Of a stretch of DNA of 60,000 nt, positions 13,101-25,994 are shown piece after piece; within the stretch, counting starts at the first letter, position 1, and every line of letters starts with the position of its first letter. The notes beneath the pieces are model-generated. The model was not told the DNA's origin, did no database searches, and worked only from the letters and a program-made list of their open reading frames with translations. Location of the stretch: the NCBI RefSeq assembly GCF_008831285.2, contig NC_045140.1:28106131-28166130 (forward strand), in the 5' to 3' direction. This stretch comes from Nymphaea colorata (lineage: Eukaryota; Streptophyta; Magnoliopsida; Nymphaeales; Nymphaeaceae). The position numbers and the translations under genes were made by a program.

Positions 13101-13169
13101 AGAAAGGATTCAAGCAAAAATTAAAAGCAAACAGCAAAAATCGGGAAAACGTTCAAGATCACTACCGAC

Positions 13170-13351
13170 CTGGAACTAGCAAAATCATAGAGCTTCCCCG
13201 TGCTGGAGAAGATGATGAGGCCCACATCGGCGTCGCAAAGGATCGCTAACTCCCTCGCCTTCTTCAGCAATCCATTCCTGCGCTTCGAGAACGTCACCTG
13301 ACGGCTAGTCGAGTTGTCGATCCTCCTGATCACGATCTTCCCCCTTCCCAT
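13170..13351 (-). CDS. AGL17/ANR1-like MIKC MADS-box transcription factor, exon 1 only
   Basis: Minus-strand exon from the ATG at 13351 to 13170: 182 nt, 60 codons plus two bases, the usual size of a type II MADS first exon. It encodes a complete MADS DNA-binding and dimerisation domain starting [18 protein letters not shown], with [11 protein letters not shown] and [13 protein letters not shown] intact. The [16 protein letters not shown] pattern and the end GKLYDFASS favour the AGL17/ANR1/AGL21 clade over other MADS clades. That clade acts in root nitrate response, flowering time or shoot branching; a specific role here is unknown. The exon ends TTCCAG followed by GTCGGT, a good donor. A pyrimidine-rich tract ending TTTTTTTAG lies 10-20 bases upstream of the ATG, with a possible donor GACG/GTAGAT near 13520, so a 5'-UTR intron is plausible. 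No I, K or C domain exon was found in the remaining 13 kb to the left. The gene either has a very long first intron or is broken. Confidence 0.88.
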
Positions 13352-13638
13352 CCCTGGAGACCCTAAAAAAACCGAGACGCGCGCGTTACGAGCTCCTCAA
13401 ACGAGGGAAGGAGAGGGGGTGGAGAAAGAGAGAGTGAAAGAGAGGGATCCGAGGAAAAGAAATCATAGATCGGAATTTCGTCAACTCTAAACGGAGAAGA
13501 ACGGACGAAATTCGGTGATCTACCGTCGGCCGCAGCCTTAGCTTTCCGTTCCGGTGTTACCTTTCGATCGTCGCAGAGAAAGGCCGATGATTCTCCGTCT
13601 AGTCCCGCTCTATCTCTCTCCCCAATCTCCCGTCACCG

Positions 13639-13647
13639 CCTTTTATA
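13639..13647 (-). promoter_or_regulatory. TATA box of the MADS-box gene
   Basis: The minus strand reads TATAAAAGG here, about 290 bases before the ATG, implying a start of transcription near 13610. The flanks are GC-rich compared with the surrounding DNA. Confidence 0.6.
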
Positions 13648-13735
13648 CGAGCGGGAGATCGGCGGTTTCCACTTTCCCTCGCCCAAAAACCGCACCTGGA
13701 CCCCAGAAACCACCAGCGGTCTCTTCCCGATGGCG

Positions 13736-13828
13736 GGCCCCACCGGCATGTAAAGCGCGCTTCCCCGCTCTGTTAAAATCGTCGTTTTGAGTCGCCGCTC
13801 CGCCAATGGAACCATTACACGTGGGACC
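13736..13828. promoter_or_regulatory. TCP-like motifs and G-box in the MADS promoter
   Basis: GGCCCCAC at 13736-13743 and GTGGGACC at 13821-13828 fit the GGNCCCAC-type site bound by TCP factors. A CACGTG G-box at 13818-13823 overlaps the second. They lie 90-190 bases upstream of the TATA box on the minus strand. Binding is inferred from consensus only. Confidence 0.4.
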
Positions 13829-13849
13829 GGAACAACACATTTAACCCGT

Positions 13850-16800
13850 TGACATGACGCGTCCGTCGCATTTCCTCGGTCCTCAGACTTCGGGTCGAAT
13901 ACCAGGGAACCCGATACAAGGAACTGAGCCGAACCACCATTTTACCAGCACGTGCCCACTCCTCCGTTCATCGCTCAGGATCAACGGCTGAAATGTTCCT
14001 TTAGCAGGCGACGAGTTATTCCGGACGAGGCCGATCAAAATAAATAAATTTCAAAAGTTCATCTGGAGGACCGTACCCCGTCATCCAATGATATATTACC
14101 ACGTGGCGAGTACGGCGTGGGCGTTTTCTTGAAAAATTAGGAGCCCCCGGTTTTGCCTCCTTCCGAAACCCCCCGCCCCGCCATTTTAAATTATTGTTAT
14201 TGTGCGCCTGGTGCGTCTCCTTGGCTTTTGCCAAATTTGGCAATGAAGGTGATGGCGTGTATAAGAGTTGGCACGTCCAGGGGAGGCAGGATGGTGCTCC
14301 AAGTTGCAGCCGCTTTGCTGGCTTTCCGGCCTTCCACTCTCCAAGTACATGGGAGTCCATGCTCATCCATCGTCATGCAAACGACGATGGATGATGTTGA
14401 TGCGCCATGGATGATGTTGATGAGCCGGTGTCCGTGATTCTTTTATATTGTTTTTATAAAAGATGTTAAATTAAAATTTTATTTTTTTTAAATTTTGATT
14501 AAAATTAAAATATCATTTTTCATAATTTTTATATAAAACAAGTAAAATTTTTTAAGATGTAATTTTTTTTAACAAAAAAAATTACATTGGCGCGAAGACC
14601 CATGCTAGCCCTACGTTAGCTCCATCCCATAATTTTTTTTAAAAAAAAATCTATGCAATTATATTATAAAATTAAACGAAAGCATTTAAGTAGAAAGCCC
14701 AGCCAAACATGCAAGCCGACCTAGCTCTTCCACCACCCACAACAAGCAGTTTTTTTTCTTTTTTCTGTTAAGATGTATTTTATGATACGCTGAAAGGGGA
14801 TGAAATTTCACCGATGATACATATCGATGATGATGATGATGATGGTTGGGCACAGATATCATAGAGCGGTACGTACAAAGTGTGGTGCCGCATGCACCCC
14901 AATGCACAGTAATTTTTACGGTATTCATGCAATTACATTTTGATATTATTCTTTTATTATGTGTTTCTTTAAGGTGTAATAAATGTTTGAAATTTCACAT
15001 ACGCGACGCCTGCCAACTATCCTTTTGAAATAAAAGGGGAATTATCTTTTTCTTGAAATCGTTGATTCTTTTAACTACGAGGATAATGTGACGCTCATTT
15101 TTTCATGGTGTCGAATGCATTTTGAAATTTGCAAATTTGTTTGAAGGTGAAGCCAACTTGCCCACCAACTTGGCAAAGATTTCCTATACAGGTGGCAAGA
15201 AGGGAAGAGTTGTACTAAAAAGGCAGTGGTGTAACTATAGATTTTTAGTTGAGAGACACATTCAAAAAAATTTAACCCTTTTAAATACATGAGAAAATGA
15301 TGGAGTTGTACTAAGCAAGTAATTGACGGCACCAATATGTGAATAAGTAAATAGTTGGAAAATAACAAATATGAAAATAAATAAATTTTGTTAGGATATG
15401 CGCCCAACTGTTTACACAAGTTTATATGTGGTTTTGACCTTGGTAAGTTCAAGCCGTAACTCGTCAAATAATGGTAGTGTGACACTTTAATTGTTAGGTA
15501 TACAACGAGTCTACTCCAATCTAGAAGCAGTCCTAAACCCCAAGAGCAAGAAGAGGAGAGATGACTTCAACCCTGAATCAAATCTCAATTTACTATTTTG
15601 TTGGATTCTAAATGGTTGAATTTTAAAAAAAAAAGAGAAAATGATGAAGCGCATGTGATGTGAGTGGTTCTAACCCCACTGAGGGTCTTCCATAGAGAGG
15701 GCCCACTGAGTGGTCCAGACACTAAGTGGTTTCTTATAGAAGGCAAAGTTGTTCTTGTTGATACCCATAAGAACAGCTATAGTAATTTATTAAATTAATG
15801 AATAGTAACAACCATGATTTTGGTAAGCCAATAGAACCACATTATAATGTTACTTTTCTTTCTCTGTCTTCCATTTACATGAACAAGTAGAAAAAGTATT
15901 AACTATAGCCTTGATAAAGAATATGGCGACAAAGTGGAATCTTATTTGTGAGTAATCTTGCTACTGTTTGATAGGTAAGCTTAGGTTAGATTTGAGTTCA
16001 ACCAAAGTGTATAGGTAGAGATGCACCAGAGGGCCCTCATGCATTGAACTTTTTATGTTCTTCAAACTGGATATGGAAAAATATATTTCTTTGTAATCCT
16101 GCTAGATCTGGAAGCGGTGACTTTGTTATTATAAAATTGTTTCAACACATCTTCGTTTGAATAACCTGCTTCTAAACTATGGGTTCCTTTCCGTTGTATT
16201 TTTTTTTTTCTTTTGTTTTTGTCTCTCGTTGCAGATCCTTTGATTCTTACCAGTGAACATTATGTGGCCTATTCTCCAGCTGAGTTGTGGCCAAATGCGT
16301 TAAGTCCAACATTTCGGCCATGTGAGAAAAAGACAAATGTTCTTAATGTTGCAGAAAAGTTTTAATTCCTTTTCTTTTTTGGCTTCTTTTTCCTTTTTAA
16401 TATATATGACATTAAAGTTTCTAATCAACCAAACTTCAAAATTATTAAAATTATTAGCATGTGGTCACCCATCTTTGGATATGCCTACTTGATATGCCAA
16501 GACACAGTTTAACAATCATTAGTAGTGAAATCCATTATACCCAATTCTGAAGATTCCAATTTTTGTAATTATACCTCATTAAACTATCAGCATATGTAAA
16601 ATGCCCTTAAGTAGGCAGTTGGTGGGAAGAATATTGTTTTCGCGGAACAGGTGTTCCTCAAATACATGTTTTAGTTACACTACCTTTTGTTTCAAGAAAT
16701 ATGATATTACTGTTCTTTTGGAAAAACTATGAGGTTATTGGAGCAAGTGTTTTAGGAACACGTCTCCCGAGAACACAGTGTTCTTCTTATCAAGTGTGCT

Positions 16801-16968
16801 TGAGGAAGGGAACAAACCTCTGGTGTTTGTTGATGGACTGATCTTAAGTTCTAAGGGCAACCAAGTTATTAGCACAAAAACTTTAAACAAGTATATGCAG
16901 CATTGGTTCTAGCCATAAGGTTCCTGATAAACTATATGACTTATAGCACCAGGTGGCAGTCTCTCGCC
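13850..16968. other. Intergenic upstream of the MADS gene
   Basis: No gene recognised. Near 14387-14422 there is a small tandem repeat with GGATGATGTTGATG in both copies. A hAT-like relic lies at about 14450-14628. An ATC/GAT trinucleotide run is at about 14824-14844. The rest is AT-rich. Confidence 0.45.
14450..14628. mobile_element. Relic of the CAGGGGCGGAGCC hAT-like MITE family
   Basis: The right half (about 14535-14628) matches the right half of the element at 25799-25994. Shared words in order are CAAGTAAAATTTTT, ATGTAATTTTTTTT, AGACCCATGC, then a degenerate right end TTAGCTCCATCCC where the better copy has TTGGCTCTGCCCCTG. The left end cannot be placed exactly. Confidence 0.55.
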
Positions 16969-17163
16969 CAGGGGCGGAGGGAGTGGGGGGGCCGCCTAGG
17001 CCGTGGCCCACCCCAAATTAGCTGAAAAAAAAATTACCTTAAAAAAATAAAAAAATTAGTTGTTCAATGTATTTTTTTTTTTACTTATGCTCAGTTTGGC
17101 TCTATTCAAATTTGAGGTTGGATTATTTGGCCCGTCCTTAAACAAAATCTTGGCTCCGTTCTG
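16969..17163. mobile_element. hAT-like MITE with near-perfect 8-bp target duplication
   Basis: It starts CAGGGGCGGAGG and ends TTGGCTCCGTTCTG, whose reverse complement CAGAACGGAGCCAA is an imperfect inverted match to the start. The flanking octamers are CTCTCGCC (16961-16968) and CTCTCACC (17164-17171), 7 of 8 identical. An 8-bp target duplication is typical of hAT transposons. There is no coding capacity. Confidence 0.75.
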
Positions 17164-17171
17164 CTCTCACC

Positions 17172-20100
17172 CTCTCTAATATCATACTATTCTTAATAAA
17201 GCTATGAGCCTTTATTGGTCATAAGTTCCTTAGTTGCTATTGCGTATTGGCAGTCTAACAACTTTACGGTGGTGTTTGCACGCCGGTTAAACAAAGCAGT
17301 GTAAATAAAAAAAAAAAGTAAAATTTTCGTAAGAGGAACAAGTTTTCTTGGAAGAGAACATTTTACCCTATTTACTTGCCTATTTATTTTTAGCCTGAAA
17401 AACCTAATGAAAAAGGCAGATCCCTAAGAGAGTTAGAAAAGCATTCACCTTCTTTTGGAAATATAAATTGAACAACTACCCCAGTAAATATTCACCTAAT
17501 TGTTTGATTGTTTCTCAAGTTTCATCTCAAAATTAGTGATTAATATTCAATCTAGGGTACATTATCTATGCAATCAAACGCCACCAAAGGTATGGAGAGA
17601 CCACTATTAGTATATTCCATAGCCGCACACGGTGAGATTTTTCTCCTACTCGATGAAACCATGCTCTCGTTGAGACTTTATCGCCCACCTTGTTGCGTGC
17701 AACCCCGACACTAATTTACTCGGCCACGGCACATGTTGGCGAGCTGCTGGAAATTTAAAGATGAAAACAAAAATAATATATATCTGGCAAATAATGTCGT
17801 AATACTGGGATTCAAATATTTAGCAGCAGTGTCTTAATTATATCACAAAATTATCATAAAAAAGTTGGTTTTGTTTATTAAATAGTTTTTCATTACCATA
17901 AAAAGGTCGGTTTTGTTTAGTAAATAGTTTTTTATTAGACATAACGTAGTCGGTCAAACTGATGGGTTGATGAAAGTCTAGCAGTCAATTTGATTCACAA
18001 GACCGCTACTTTTCCTTTGAACTACAAATAGTAGATGTGACACTCTAGTTGATCGATTTTTTTTTTCCTGCTTAAATCTCGAAGATGTCTTGAGCTCCAA
18101 AGTAGGGGGAAAAGGAGGGAGACTTCACCTTTTCCAGATATCTCCCTCTCCTCCCTCCCCAATCCCTCCTAAATCTACAACTAGTAAAACATTGTTAATA
18201 TTGCGATGGGTTGTTAACTCTTTCGGTGGTAGTGTACTGGATGGCAAGGTGGTCCATCTCATCTAATGACTCATTTTCGAATTTTAAAGTAGTCACTGTC
18301 ACGTTCCCGTGCGCTTTACTTCTGAACCATAAAAGGACCGACACAGGATGACCAGTGGCTCTTCTCTTAGGAGCAGTGAAAAAATATATATCAATTCTTT
18401 GACACATAGAATAAGGGATAAGCATGACAGTCTCAACAAAATCGTTCCCCGCCAAATCTACCATAATGCCACTTGATGATTCATGCCGCTAACCGTGAGA
18501 ACTTTGTGACGAATCTTTCTTTTTTCGTCGATACCTGTGTCCATCACATGAAGTCACGATTTGTATGAGACTCAGGTGGAGATCATTGACAGATAAGCTA
18601 AGGATTTGTAGGCCCCCGATGTCACTTGGCCAAATTAAAACGCCAAGAGGAAAGAAAGAATACGAAGAAAAAAAGAAGTGATTAAAAAAGGGGCCTCGAT
18701 CTTAAAAAGGGCTTTTCAATATCTGAGGTGTGCATCTCCTGAGCAGAACTTTGTAGCATTAAATTTAAGACCAACTCGCGAATTAATTAAAAGAAGGAAA
18801 GAATTCTGAGAGCAAGATTGAGTTTCAAGGTTCCCCATCCGCTAGCAACGTCTCTCTAATGAACCTGGTCCCTCTAAGCTTCCCGAGACGTTTAAAATCA
18901 CAAGTAAGTTGCTTCTTTTCTCCGCCATAGCGTCCCCTTGAGAGCTCGAGAGGTCCGGAGAGAGCAACCAAAGCACGTGGACGACCACCTTCCTTATCAT
19001 TCTCTCCCGTGAATACTCGGGGGATTTAGTGCCTTCTCTGTTGAACGCCTAAGAAAAAGAAAATAAAATAAAATACCACCACCTCTTTTACATATTTACA
19101 AATTCTTACCCGAAAATTAAGAAAAAAAAAGAAAAAAAAATCCGATTTACTTGCAGTTTGTTTTGGGGTTTTCTTGCTTTTGGGCGGATTATATATCTAG
19201 AGTTAAGTATATAACTCAAGCTAAGGTTACACCAGGGGTGGAGCTAACTTTTTTCTTTTTAGAAGGGTCAAAATTTTCAAATAAGTTTCCGAGTTCCAAA
19301 CAAATTTATTGAAGACAGTAGAGTAGAGTTCCTATTATAAGATAAAGATTTCTTCAAGTCTTGAATACCTGGAATGCAAAAATTATTTTTGGGAAGATCT
19401 TGGAGTTCTTTTATGTCATGAAGATTTTGATATCTTTGTTTGTGATTCCAAGGCTGAAATCTTAACCGGATGTTGGAAAACAGGACACTTCTACTGTAGT
19501 TTTGCAAATCCAATGGATCGGGGACGTGCCTTAGCTTCTGCTGTTAAGCACAAACAAAGAATTAGCAGGGTTGTGTCTGTAATTTGACTAAATTTGAAGC
19601 TTTTCCTTCAAAAGTGCAAGAAAAGGAAGGGAAGGCAAAGAGACTTACAAAGGGATAAAAGAGGGTCTTCCTGGCTGTATGAGCGTTATGTTCCAATTAC
19701 GAATAGCATAAAACTAACTAAAATAATCAAAATAACACCAAAAAAGAAATGTATTTTTCAAAGTAGGGGAAACGTAAGTATAAAATGTCTTGCATCTACT
19801 ATTAATAGTGTGTATGAGTAGCATCTACAGGAATCAAAATGATGTCAAACTTTCACATTTGTTTTGAGAGAAGAGAAGATCAAGTATATCTTTCTCAAAA
19901 AAGCAGCAAAGTGAGCTTTAAAATTAAAAATGTGAAAATGTTTTTTCTTTATCAACCACGTAATTATTCTTAAAAGCAACATTCTTTTTCGGATGCGTCC
20001 TGGTTATGCAAGTGCTATCCGTAGCTCCATGGTAGATTTGCTGCTCGGTCTGCATCATCCGAGACGAAATCAAGACGTTCCAGTTGAGTTGAGTGATAGC

Positions 20101-20456
20101 TGGAGAACTTGACCTAATGAATAATGTATTCATTTCTTGGCCACCTTAGCTGCTAAAATTTCCAAAACAGTACTGACCTTTTCAAAATTATTCTCATTCC
20201 AGCGTCTCATTTCTGTATTTTCATATTTGCTCCTAATGAAGTTAATGTGGACCACAAGAGGGTTATATCTATAAGTTCAAAAAATAACTGGAATTATGTA
20301 AAGCAAAAATGCAGCTTTTCAAATTCTCGAGAGAACAGCCTTCAAGGCTTAGTTTTTGGCTGGGTGAAACCAGAAAGTTTTTAAAAGGGCCGAATTTTAG
20401 TTTCAAAATTTCGATAGGGAGGGACCAAAATATAAATTTTTTGTATAGAACAAGTA
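17172..20456. other. Intergenic, scattered repeats
   Basis: No gene recognised. A single hAT-family end, CCAGGGGTGGAGCTAAC, starts near 19231 without a matching right end close by. A minus-strand open frame of 89 codons (18195-18464) has an ATG but resembles nothing I know. A tandem pair of words around GTTGGTTTTGTTTA/GTCGGTTTTGTTTA lies at about 17860-17930. Confidence 0.45.
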
Positions 20457-20755
20457 TATATAGGAATTAATCGAACATTTACAAGGTATTACTTGGGGAT
20501 TTATTTTCCAAAGTCAAGCACATCAAGCAGCCCAATTTATGACTATGGAGTCCTCAAGTCAAAGTCATCCGTCAGCATTTCATCTTTTAGAAAATCATGA
20601 GTCAAATAAGCAACCAAGAACACGAGGGAGCAAGCCGAGCTTGCCTAATTTGAACCGGATTAGGAGAGAATGCCGCTTATATATATATACATATATAAGA
20701 ATTAATCGAACATTTACAAGGTATTACTTGGGGATTTATTTTCCAAAGTCAAAGT
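20457..20755. repeat. Direct repeat pair, about 57 bp each
   Basis: Copy 1 at about 20461-20517 and copy 2 at about 20697-20752 are almost identical. Each begins with GAATTAATCGAACATTTAC and continues through ACTTGGGGATTTATTTTCC to AAAGTCAA. The 180 bases between them are unrelated and include a TA-rich run (about 20680-20697) next to copy 2. Confidence 0.9.
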
Positions 20756-22420
20756 ATAGGTAATATTTAAATTTTTAAAAACCAATTATACATATGATAC
20801 TTTGTACTACAACAATCAAGTTGATAGAATGACGTATAAATAGTTCATATAGATCTTATATTTACTTAATTTACATATGCCAAATATGAATTCAAATTGT
20901 AAACGTCATAGGTGATAAAATAAACAGATGAGGTGTATGAAGCAAACCCAATTCATCGATTGACATTCCAAGGAAAGATGGCCTTTATTAAATTATTATC
21001 CGATAGCTTTGAACGCTTTGGGAACAGTTTCTTTTTTTTTTCGAGGGAAAATTTCATAAGCAGAATGACCCAAGCTCATTTGTTCTCTCTTTTACTAGTG
21101 AAGTCCACATGGGATGGGCGCGATTCCCTCGAGCACAGGGAGGCAAGCTTTGGCACGCAACGCAGAGTGGGCCCTTGGATTTATATCACCTGGAATCAAT
21201 GGGCTCCAATTAAAAATTGCAAAGAGAGCTTTCCCCTTGAGTTTCTAATTAAGGGCAAAGACAAGTGTCAATCATCGCCAAATCATGCATTAACACATTA
21301 CAAGAACGAAGATGATGCCCTCTTAATTCTGATTATTCTATCCCAATTACAGCTTTGTTGTGTCTTTTTATTGTACGGGACGCTTCGAAAACAGTGGTCG
21401 CTATCTTTTAGGCAAAATAAAGAAAAGGAAAATATCATTCAGAAAAAAGTAATATTTCCTTGTCTTTCTCCTAAGGAACATCTCTGTTTAATATTATATA
21501 CATAAAACAAAAGGTTCTTTGTTCCTCTTGAACCGCCACCACTTTGGGGGTGGAAGAAAAGGTCGCTTGATGAGTAGAACGGGAATGCAAGTTTACCAAT
21601 AAAAGCACTTTTTTTAGCCTCTTAATTGATTTTGACAGCCGAAACATTATATCAATACCACGAGCTTCTTAAAATACTGAGTTCCAATGTTATCGGTATC
21701 AATTTTGGGATAGATTCATGAAATCATCACATAGTATTTTGAGGGTTATACCTGTGACAAAACTTTGATCTGTTTGATTCTTAGGTTGGTCCCCGATCAA
21801 GTTGTTCGTACTCCTTATCCTTTTCGGCTCCTTATGAATATAAAATAAATCCTCTTTCTTTTTTTTTTGAGATTTAGCCTATGTTTGGTAGCCTTGGAGG
21901 GGGGAGGGTTTCGGGACTATAGATCCATGGTCAAGCTCTTAGTGGATTTGTGGTACCCTCGGATCTAAATCTTAAATTGTGTTTGTTTCACTATGATGAT
22001 TTGAAATCCAATGATTTGAAGTCAGGCCCTCCCACCCTCCTCTCAATCTCACCTTTAATCTATGGTTTTTAACATCTAGCATGAATTTAAAACCTATGTT
22101 ACTAACGAGTTTTCCTAAACACACTTTTTTTATGCTTAAATTAGAGGCTATAAAACGCAACCTTAAAGAAGAAAGAAGCTTTTTTGAAAGAAATTCCTGT
22201 TATGTTTGAGCAAGAAAATTGTTACATGGGTTTTCCTCTCATAAACTTAACTTTAAGAGGGCTTGTTTTCGCCTTTTGGCCCGAATGTTCCCTGATCACT
22301 TACTTTGCCTTGCTAGTTATCTATATCTGGAATCAGATGCTTATAATCTGTTCTCCCCCTTCTTTTCTTCCCAGTTAAAATGTAATATCTCAAATGCGCG
22401 CACTCCTTAATTTTTGAGTG
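20756..22420. other. Intergenic; possible MITE at 21.88-22.14 kb
   Basis: A plus-strand frame open at 20933-21505 (ATG at 20978) resembles no family and has no supporting signal. At about 21878-22135 the words TGTTTGGTAG near the left and CCTAAACAC near the right, with GATTTGAAATCC inside, recall plant MITEs, but the ends are not convincing. Confidence 0.35.
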
Positions 22421-22470
22421 AGCAAGGGGTATTAATCCTACCGCTCGAAAAAGACCAGAAAGCCCCCCAT
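22421..22470. repeat. Dispersed repeat, copy 1 (partner at 59.66 kb)
   Basis: Contains TTTTTGAGTGAGCAAGG, then GCTCGAAAAAG, then AAAGCCCCCC. The copy at 59661-59715 has the same blocks in the same order and strand. It probably marks an uncharacterised repeat family. Confidence 0.6.
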
Positions 22471-24714
22471 TCCCCTTCTTTATAACGGCAACAGCATTTG
22501 TTGCTTTAAATTGATTATAAAATATTGGTTGATCAGAGTCAATTATTTATTGAAATGACTTTCTTTATCGGTCCGGCGTTGTTGATTCTTTAAATATTTT
22601 CTGTCGACCTCTTAAGACAACGATCGAGTACGGACTAACGCCCGAACTCATCCATGGTTGACAGGTAGACTCAACTATGCGGCATTTCGAATTACTGAAA
22701 CTCGTCGGCATGTGAATGAGCATCATGGGTGAAATTAAAAAAATCGTTAGATAGCACTTTTATAATTACTGAGACAAAGTTATATTTTTGGTATACATAC
22801 GTGTTGGCCAACCCGGAGGTATGCATACGTGTTGGTGGCATCGATGCGGCATATTAATAGTCATCAAATAAGCAAGATAAAATATTGAGAGAAACCAAAA
22901 GCAATGCATCGAGCTTCGATTCCTTATAGATGGTTGACACGTTGATGCTCAGCCAAAAGTGGCCTCCACATATTTTCGCTTTTTACTTAACCAGGGGCGA
23001 AAGCAAAAGCAGATTTTTTTTTCAAAAAAAAAAAACTTTATTTTCTTTTTTTTTTTTTTTTTACTGAAGCCAAACTATATTTCTCAAATAAACATTTATT
23101 ATGAAAGATAAAAACTAGACTAAAAGTCCAAAGAACCTTCTCAATCTTGTTTGAAGGAACAAAGCTAACCTTATTGATAAGATGTACTGCAATTTTATTT
23201 CAAGTCCAAGAAATGCAGTTTTCGCACATTATTATGTCGCACACTGCTTGGATTGAATTAAATTTGATACTAGAATTCTTCACGACTGCATATTGAGATA
23301 ATTGCTTATTCAATATCCAAATTGACTTTTATTGTAGCATCAGTTCGAAACCTAGACCTATATGCATGAAGATTCAATCAACTTAATGAACTCACAGTGT
23401 CGGCAACCTCTGACTTCCTAGTTTTTATATATAAGATTCATAATAGTTGAAAATTTGAAGACTATACTCATCATATTTGATTGATTTGGTGATTTTTACA
23501 GAAATATAATGATCTCTATTCAGGTGTATAAGCCTTTTAAAGAAAAGCGTCATATCTTAAAATTCTGGCCTGCACGATATGGACTGTTTCTCAATGTGTA
23601 TCATAATGTAATATGAAAAATGGCTCGATTTACAATCAACGAAATAAGCATCACAATTTTTGGAAGGTATGATGGAATGATCAATGTCATTTCAATCAAT
23701 AAAAAATTGGAACATTGTAATGGAAAAAATGTCATGGGTGAAGTCATGGGTTCATACCTAAACACTAAGCCTAAGATATATATGAGCTTAAGTGGGAACA
23801 CTGCTAATAGAATAATGTCCTGATGATCAATTTGTTTAGCATTCTAAATAATATTGATGGATATTTTGTTAACTTAGCTGCCATGCGAACAATATAATAT
23901 TCATGGCTCTTCACATCCAATTGATATCAGTCTCCGTGAGCTTTCTAGATCTTTGTCATCATGTAACGTACATTTTCACCACATTCCTGTTGTAAAATTT
24001 TACTTCTTTACATAAGCAGTGATATAAAGTAAAGAACCAGAAAGATTTAATTCGAAAATGAATACAAAAAAAGGAGTTGAAAGTTGATGTACAAGCTAAA
24101 TATTTTGCAGCTCATTTTGGAATGGCATAAAATCTCTAGAGTAAGCTATTTGTATCGCTGAGAAAAATGAGAATATGATTCTGACGGACATGGCTGTAAA
24201 CGGGAACTGAATAATTCTTTCGACGCTTTATTCAATAACCTTTTCCGTCTTCTTGCTTGAACACATGAACACATATATGACAAAATTCAATATATTTCCA
24301 ACAGACGAACACGTGAAAATGAACCACCATGAACTCCGGTTTCAAACTGTAAATAACTCTTGCATGCCGAGGAGAGCAAAGTACGAGTTACTATTGAAAA
24401 TTAAACACATTATAGCATATGAAAAATCCCCATATTTCCAAGAGAATGTAAAAAAAAAAAAAAAAAAACCACCTCGAATTGAGCTTCCAAACTGAGAAAA
24501 TCACTTACACGTTTCAGGTTAAGCAGGATCCCTTGAGTAAAGTGGGAGCTATATCTTAATATATAGCTTTTCTTAATGGAGGTCGAAACATAAATTAGAT
24601 ACTTCATTTAATTTAAGGTCCGTTTCTATGTTAAGGCTAATTATTTGCATTTTTTTAAGTTGGGAAGCCATTTTTAGTAAAATTCTTTACAATAAAGATT
24701 TTCTCACGGTTTTA

Positions 24715-24778
<64 letters not shown>

Positions 24779-25798
24779 GTTTCTCTATAATATTTCTTCC
24801 TCGTAAAACTTAAGTTCTTATTTGATCAACGCAAAGGAGATCGCAAAGGCCTCTTACGGAATTCCCTAATGACAGATTACGAGGTATTTTGAATTTTTAA
24901 AATAGGTACCTGCGTGACTTTTTATTTGAGAAGATCTTAATACTGGTGTAAGAAAGAAGAAAAATGAATAAATATTATTAGAAAGGGAGTCATGGTTAAG
25001 TTAATTAATGACCAGATCAGGGTAAAACTTGCGTACAATATTTCATATACACTTAATTCTCATCTTTTCATGAGATTCGATGTTATACTTGGACCAAAAA
25101 ATTAAAATTGTGCACATTTTACTTTATCTCTTTGCGTGTCGATGTGTTAAGTTATTGAGCATACTCGAATATATTCTCCCCCTGAACTTAAAGCAATTTC
25201 TATGTGGAATTAGTTTAACCTTTCTTGATTAATTAGTAAGATGCACTGGCAGAATAGGTGCAAAACGTATATATAATGGTGCATAGTGCGAAAGCAAGGA
25301 ATCGATGTATAAACATCAGTTAGGATAGTCTCCTTGCTAGGTCACAAGTCGGTGTTCGTCGAATCAACTGGGATTGTCTACTAATTACATGTTCTTTGTT
25401 TTCATGCATTGTTCAATACTAAAGTTTATTATTTTTTCAAGTGTGAAATATCATAAACTTTACAAAGTATACACAAATACCCATAATACATGTTATTTAG
25501 TTCTAGTTGAGAAAAAAAATCAAACATGAAGTTCCAACTGATTTATCTTCTTCATTTGTCTATAAAAGAAAATGTACTATAAAAAATTATGACCAAACCG
25601 AGTAAATTGCCGAGACAACTCTTTGACTCGGTGACCCAGCTTTTAACCGATTCAGTAGTCTGAGTCACACGTTTGCCGGCCATGCATAATAAGAGTATTG
25701 GCCATATATACCTGAAAGAAAATTCACATTTGAAACAAATGCACTCCTTAAGTTGAAGATTTATTGCAAGATTGTAGCACAAAAGTTGATCCGACAAG
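22471..25798. other. Intergenic, no gene recognised
   Basis: Mostly AT-rich. A degenerate hAT-family end (CCAGGGGCGAAAGC) lies near 22991. Homopolymer A and T runs lie at about 23025-23063. No coding domain was recognised. Confidence 0.45.
24717..24777. repeat. (TC)n(AC)n compound microsatellite
   Basis: About 30 bases of TC are followed directly by about 30 bases of AC. Confidence 0.95.
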
Positions 25799-25994
25799 CA
25801 GGGGCGGAGCCAAAAAAAATTTCATGAGGGGGGCCAAATTAAAGTTTCTAAGTTTTGACACGGGTCGAAATAATGATTTTTCAAAATTTTTATTCAGGAC
25901 AAGTAAAATTTTTAAAAATTTACATGTAATTTTTTTTTAAAAAAATTGAAGTCGCTCCAAGACCCATGCAGGCCCCTCATTGGCTCTGCCCCTG
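25799..25994. mobile_element. hAT-like MITE of the CAGGGGCGGAGCC family
   Basis: The best-preserved ends of the family: it starts CAGGGGCGGAGCCAA and ends TTGGCTCTGCCCCTG, whose reverse complement matches the start at 14 of 15 positions. It is 196 bp with no coding capacity. The flanking octamers CCGACAAG and CCAATAGT match poorly, so the target duplication has decayed or the insertion was rearranged. Confidence 0.75.

Noticed and set aside
20933-21505. 190-codon open frame on the plus strand
   Set aside because: It has no family resemblance, low-complexity F and K runs and no promoter or splice context. The first ATG is only at 20978. It is long for chance in AT-rich DNA but unsupported.
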